Positions 59,101 through 64,000 of a stretch of 64,000 bases of DNA are shown here, in pieces (within the stretch, counting starts at the first letter, position 1; every line of letters begins with the position of its first letter). Source of the DNA: Rotaria sp. Silwood1 (Eukaryota > Rotifera > Eurotatoria > Philodinida > Philodinidae); the NCBI GenBank assembly GCA_905250075.1, contig CAJNOP010000109.1, positions 425,940 through 489,939 on the forward strand. The letters run 5' to 3'. The position numbers and the translations under genes are program-made. The notes beneath the pieces are model-generated. The model searched no databases, was not told where the DNA came from, and worked only from the letters and a program-made list of their open reading frames with translations.

Positions 59101-62100
59101 AACGGATAATAGAATATTTGTGAGTTTATCAAAGAAAGAATAGATTGTTTGATGCTTTCGTTGAAAAGTTAAAAGCTGTTTTTTTTTTCAGTTGTCTTCT
59201 TTAAAAATTCCGATAATAATTCCTGATAGATTAGGACAACACAGTTTTGTCTTTACAATTAGGCGGAAAACCTTCTGATTGATTGAAAAAGTTCTCTCCT
59301 AGCTAAACAGATATTAGCCGAGGGTTTTCTGTTTTTCATTCATTGAGCAGCATGATATTATCTTAACAAATCACATCTTATTATGGTTTTTTTCGGATTT
59401 GGCAAAGACAAGAACATACTCAATCTTGATATGTAAATCTGCTTGACCGAAGAAATACCATGCGATGCTAATTTCTTATTTTCGTGAAAGAGATTTATTC
59501 TGACGAGATAATCATAGTCACAGATATTTTTTTTTACTCATTACTTGGTTATGTAATAATAACTTTCCTTCCTGACCAGATCATCGGAACTCACAGAATC
59601 ATGTGTTTCCAACTTGAGCAAAAGTCTGTTGTCTTATATTTGCCAAGAGATCTCTTCTTCTTGTTTCGTAGCTATTTTAGGTGATTCCGGAACTTCGCCA
59701 ATAATTAGCGAATATCCAGGGGGACGAATTAGCGAAAGTCAAATAGATTTTCATTAATGGAAATGAAACATTCATATCGTAAGTGATGTACAAGAACTAT
59801 GCCTAGCATTATAAAAATGTAGCTCAAGTCATACAGTTAAGAATATAGTCGATATCAATCTCTCTAACCAATACTATCATTCTACTTAAATTCGAGAAAG
59901 TTCATTAGAAATTCGCCAATTGGCGAAAGTACAGTTTGTGAAATTCCTATTGGCGAACGTCCGGTAACCCCTATTTTAGTGATGAAGCTAGAGGACGACT
60001 CAGCCTCCTTGAGCTTCCTCTAATAATCAGACAATCCTACATTATAGACGAAGAAAATATCGTATTTTCAGTTTTCAATAATGGCTAAGATTCTCCTACA
60101 AAGGTTTCCTAGTTCAATCACTAAACAATTTCGTTCGATCAAATAGAGAGATACAATCTGTTCAAATGTTCTCTCTTGAGAAAGTTAACACATCCATATT
60201 TATCAATATCAAAAAAAAAAAAATCTTTTTTTGTTCATAGTTAGATGAAAAACCAGATAAAGACGATGTACTTGGTGCTGATGATCGTCCTCGATCAAAT
60301 ATGTCATTCTTTTCAACAACTGCTCGTGTAAATATCACATTCATTTCTTTTTTTTTTGTCTTTTATTATCTTATATTTATTTCATAAAGCCACATTTAAA
60401 ACATCGTGCAACTGTTTTCAGTTTGGGTAATCGTGATTGTGTACTTAAACAAGAATTAGAAGCTCCAATAATGATTCCACATGCTCAACAAAAAGCTGAA
60501 ACAAAAGTAAAGCAGATATAAAAAATAACAAATATTTTTTTTGTTTTTTTTTTCTCTTTATTTTAGTATCCATATGAATATTTATTTCGTAGTGAACAAT
60601 ATGCTTTATTAGATAATTGTTGTCGTGAATATTTATTTTTATGTGATTTTTTTATGTTAAATAATCGATCAGCACCAGATTTTTTTATGGAAATATTTGA
60701 AAAAACATTTAAATTAATACAAAAAAATGTTGAAATTTTTATATTAGAATCATATGATCCAATAGCTATATTACTTTGTATGCATCTACTTTATCGTTAT
60801 CAAGTTATAGCTAATAAACGTAATGTACCTATATTAAATAAGTAAATATTAAAATATATTCTTATATAATATTAATAATATTATTTTATAGATTTCATGA
60901 ATTATTAATTCATATATGTGAAAATCGTTTTGAAATTGTTATGAAAACTAATATTGATAGTGTACAACGTGTTGAACCACATAAATTTTCATCTATTGAA
61001 CTTAATCCACATTTTGTATGAATAGTCTTTGATTTTCTTTTTTTTTGAAAGAAAAAAAATATTTTTTAGATTGTACGACGTTATGCAGAATTTTCTGGAG
61101 CTGTAACAAGATTAAATGAAGAATTTGCAAATGAAAAAATTTCAACATTAATGACACGTTTACAAGTTGAAATACTTACACTTATACTTCGAATGGCAAA
61201 TGAATTTCCACAAAGAAAAGAACAATTAATTTTTATTATTAATAATTATGATCTTATATTATCTGTTTTAACCGTAAGAAAATTTCAAATTTTTTTTTTT
61301 AACCATATAGATGTAATACTTAATTTTTTTTTTATGATCGATCAGATTTGAACTAGAATGTAAATGCAAATCTTTTGTATTTGTTTGCCCAAAGTTAGTT
61401 TAATCGTGGCTTTCAAGATGAATTGCGAGATTTTACTCAAAAATTTTAATTACTGGATAGAATTTGATACTTTAAGGAAATACAAGATTCCAAAAAATAT
61501 TTTTCTTAGAATTTCATCAGAATCAATAACTATCTTATCGATTAGTAATCATTAATATTAGACAATTGAGTGTTCCCTAGGCGAACTTTTCTTTTTTCAT
61601 GCACTTGACCTGCGGAGACCTCAAGTTTTGTCCATAGCGCATGACTTTCTTGATCAAGATTCTCAAGTATCTCCTGCGTAGACCAACAGAAGTTCGTCTA
61701 GGGTTACTATGACAAAGAGGAACTGTATATAGCACCCATACAATTGCCGTAGATGATCAATAATCAGTTTAGATGAGGAAGAAATACAAAATGAAATTAT
61801 GGGATCGACAACTATTTAAACAGTATCGGATATTTGAGTAATAATCCAAATATTTCTTGAGTTATATAGACAATTATAGAAGTATCTTGAGATTCAATCG
61901 AATTCAAGCTTGTATGTTTCCGAACATCGTTGACTTTTTTCAAGATACCTACATACCTTTGGCTTTTAGATCATTTATTCAACTGGGCGTAAATCTACCA
62001 TAGTAAAGGCTATTATTGATAATGATCATAGTCAAAACCAAATCTAAACATTCGAGTTAGGCGCATCTCTAATTCTTGTCCTGAGATGCCATGACCAAGT

Positions 62101-62943
62101 AGATTATTAACAATTGTTTATCTCGAATTACTCGTTCGATAGCATATTGACTACATTGTAACGTAAACTCGCCTCTATGCCTTGTTAATGTGTATAGGAA
62201 GCTCAAACACTTAAGCACAATAACTCTGCATTAGATCGGTCTCTTACTCAAAACTAAAACTTGTATTAGTTATAGGAAAAATATCAGACTATTGAATCTA
62301 TCGCGAGATTGTTGAAAAGCAGGATACTCTTCTTTTCGTTAAATCTTTTGATATAGTTCAAATCTTTTAATTATTTTTATTCTTTTTTTTTTGTTGTTGT
62401 ATTTAAAGGCATATACAAATGAAGATTCACCCGAATGTGATGCGGTTAAAAATTTACTTCGTGATCGTATTGATGAATATGTTAAAGAAGTTTTAATACC
62501 ATATTTTTCTCCATTAATTACATTTGTTCGTGATAGTGATCAATTTTTATCCGATAGTAATATAAAACAATTAGAAAGTAAAAATTTATTAAATTAACTT
62601 TAGAATAAAAAAGATTTTCTTTTTTTTTTACTTTAATTGAAAAATAGATAAATTAATAATAATTAGTAAATTATTTACTGGTGATTTTAAAAAAACATTT
62701 GATTTAATACATAATGATGTTATTCGTTCATTTCCATCACTTAAACTTAGTCAACCAATATTAAAAGAAGTTTTTACACAATTTTTATCTTATTATCATG
62801 ATTTTCAACGTTTATTATCAAATAATACAAATTTAAAAACTGCATCGTCAAATATATCATTACCTAATGTTCATCAATTAATGGTTGAAATAAAAAAATT
62901 CAAATTACCTTTTGATGGTGAACAATTTAAACCACGTTCATAG
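56193..62943 (+). CDS. VPS52: VPS52, subunit of the GARP/EARP tethering complexes
   Basis: With VPS51, VPS53 and VPS54 it tethers endosome-derived vesicles at the trans-Golgi. Exons: 56193-56267, 56330-56402, 56459-56511, 56581-56656, 58196-58263, 58321-58496, 58565-58715, 58783-59016, 60241-60327, 60390-60506, 60567-60841, 60892-61015, 61070-61273, 62409-62577 and 62649-62943, about 725 codons, matching human length. The N-terminal third is coiled coil (SSCDKILESMDHMLRNFQ). The middle carries the family block ISKIREFILQKIYQFRKP and RSEQYALLDNCCREYLF. The end carries HQLMVEIKKFKLPF. The exons total one base short of a multiple of three: after the A-run near 62690-62696 the conserved C-terminal frame is shifted by one. 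This is either a base lost in the sequence or a real late frameshift. Introns 4, 8 and 13 are over 1 kb and each carries an inverted repeat. Confidence 0.9.
56805..57399. mobile_element. 595-base foldback element, copy 2, in VPS52 intron 4
   Basis: The ends GCGAGGGAACGTTTTCAACT and its mirror (GAAAACATTCCCTCG) match those of copy 1, and the core AGCTCAAAAGAACATGTCCT is again present in both orientations. The right side is followed by TTAG, consistent with TA targeting, while the left flank is altered. Confidence 0.85.
59681..59970. mobile_element. 290-base MITE with 9-base duplication in VPS52 intron 8
   Basis: CTATTTTAG occurs directly at both borders (59672-59680, 59971-59979). The ends GTGATTCCGGAACTTCGCCA and, inward from the right, GGGTTACCGGACGTTCGCCA are inverted with a few differences. 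GGCGAA/TTCGCC motifs repeat inside. Confidence 0.75.
61571..61707. repeat. 137-base inverted repeat in VPS52 intron 13
   Basis: GTTCCCTAGGCGAACTT on the left is mirrored by AAGTTCGTCTAGGGTTAC on the right. No target duplication is visible. The shared GCGAACTT core hints at a relation to the 59681 element. Confidence 0.5.
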
Positions 62944-63097
62944 TAGTTTTCCTTTTTTTTTTTTTTTTATCCTTCGGTGTTGCTTATTTATTTCTATATG
63001 TCTTAATTTTTTTTTTTTTTTTTGTTGTCTGAGAAATAAAACGATGATTAAAAAACAAGAAAAGATTTATTACAAGAAAAAAGATAAAAACAAAAAG

Positions 63098-63383
63098 TTA
63101 ACTATAACTCGGCCAATATAATTGTTGTCCATTTGTTGATGATGTTGATTCAAATAGAGCTGTTGGTACTTCATATATTGTTTGTGGTGATGTTGTATTT
63201 GTTGTATTTAATGTTGTTGATACATTTGTATTTGAATTTGTTCCAGCTGATAGGTTTGCAAGATTAAATTGTGAAAATAAATTTGTTGGCCATGTTGTTG
63301 CTGTTGTAGCCGTTGTTGGTGTTAAATAAACAGGTTGTTGAAGAGTTGATTGTTGTGCTAATGGATAATACACAACATTTGAA
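63098..63383 (-). CDS. Last exon of a minus-strand gene that begins beyond the window (partial)
   Basis: It opens after an AG acceptor (63384-63385, with a T-rich tract behind it) and ends at TAA. The 95-residue C-terminus is low-complexity, rich in Thr, Asn, Gln, Ser and Pro (VVYYPLAQQSTLQQPVYLTP) and ends QQLYWPSYS. Aromatic residues spaced in a Gln/Asn/Thr background are typical of the disordered tails of RNA-binding or transcription proteins. No domain is visible, and no upstream exon was found in the remaining 600 bases. It converges on VPS52, about 155 bases apart. Confidence 0.6.
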
Positions 63384-64000
63384 CTAAATAAATAAACAAA
63401 AAAAAAAAAATATTATTATTAAGTAATATTTTTTGTCCTTTTTTTTTTTTTTTTTTTTCTAGAAAATTTTCTATGCAAATTCTCTGGCAAATTGATCGAG
63501 GTCAAACCAAACACAAAAGAGAGCCAAAACACAAACAAACAAAATAAAACACACACATATATATATATATGTATAGGGAAAAAAATAGAGCTTTTATAAT
63601 AAGTTTTAATAGTGTCGTATAAGGACTAAGAGAATCATGATAAATAATAAACAAATCGTTAGACTCTGTTGGATATTTATATACAAACACGGCAAACAAA
63701 ACGTAAACGACCAAATCAAAAAAAAAACACGGTCAGAGCACGCGAAAAAAAAAACACCTACAAGCACCTTTTTTTTTTTCATTTAAATCACTTTGCTGTT
63801 CATCCGTTGGCAGCACTTTGTATTAGCCTATACAGAGAGAGAGTAGAGAGAAGAATATTATTTTGTCGTTGTGTATTGTGTTCTGTTCTGTTCTTTTATT
63901 TCAACTCTAACATATGAAAAGTTGATAATTGTTTATCCAACTTTTTCACCTCTGTCTTCTATTGTATATTAGTTACTATTGTTTTAATGCCATCGGCAGA
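63384..64000. other. Intron or upstream sequence of the partial minus-strand gene
   Basis: T-rich tract, a TA repeat near 63557-63570 and CA-rich pieces. No exon was recognised to the window edge. Confidence 0.4.

Noticed and set aside
1-64000. CRISPR arrays, bacterial operons, tRNA or rRNA genes
   Set aside because: The tandem repeats lack CRISPR repeat-spacer form, the genes have spliceosomal introns, and no tRNA T-loop or rRNA segment was recognised.

Overview
The window reads as a eukaryotic, strongly AT-rich animal genome, most plausibly a bdelloid rotifer. Core genes have animal orthologues (mitochondrial tyrosyl-tRNA synthetase, TFIIH p34, VPS52, a PPTC7-like phosphatase). Most introns are 45-80 bases with clean GT...AG ends. 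Next to these genes lie intronless, bacterial/fungal-looking enzyme genes. Short palindromes built on GTGTGG units are scattered through the first 28 kb, and from memory the bdelloid telomere unit is TGTGGG. The organism assignment is inference, not something read directly from the sequence.

Bases 1-31,000 are gene-poor. They hold an intact intronless class A GPCR (2871-3854, minus), a broken helicase gene resembling the N-terminal half of DDX60 (7254-9459) cut off by a 1.64 kb terminal-inverted-repeat element, and a small three-exon gene of unknown function (11684-12133, minus). Further on are a decayed Cys-rich fragment (18149-18580), a sorbosone/aldose-dehydrogenase-like secreted protein with one frameshift and one stop (19608-20995), an esterase-like gene with one stop and one frameshift (24285-25197), and an intact intronless L-threonine aldolase (25736-26812). 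Eight GTGTGG-type hairpins lie here and none was seen in the second half. A 997-base near-perfect foldback with TA duplication and a 458-base foldback with a 9-base duplication also lie here.

Bases 32,500-64,000 are gene-dense. A U1 snRNA gene (32552-32715) is followed by a multi-exon gene of unknown function (33293-36619, plus), a PPTC7-like phosphatase (36669-41811, minus) and YARS2 (42089-45845, minus). Then come a Ser/Thr/Pro-rich putative nuclear protein (47674-51994, plus), GTF2H3 (53754-55622, plus), VPS52 (56193-62943, plus) and the last exon of a gene that starts beyond the window (63098-63383, minus). These are housekeeping genes for mitochondrial translation, transcription/DNA repair and vesicle tethering. 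They are neighbours rather than one pathway.

The most striking non-gene pattern is in the introns of that second half. Introns are either about 45-80 bases or 0.4-2.4 kb, and ten of the eleven long ones contain a terminal-inverted-repeat, foldback or dispersed repeat. Four of the inserted elements have hAT-type ends with 7-8 base target duplications inside introns, a fifth hAT-type element is intergenic, one intronic element has a 9-base duplication, and two related foldbacks sit in introns of the neighbouring genes GTF2H3 and VPS52. VPS52 appears to be one base out of frame at an A-run in its last exon.
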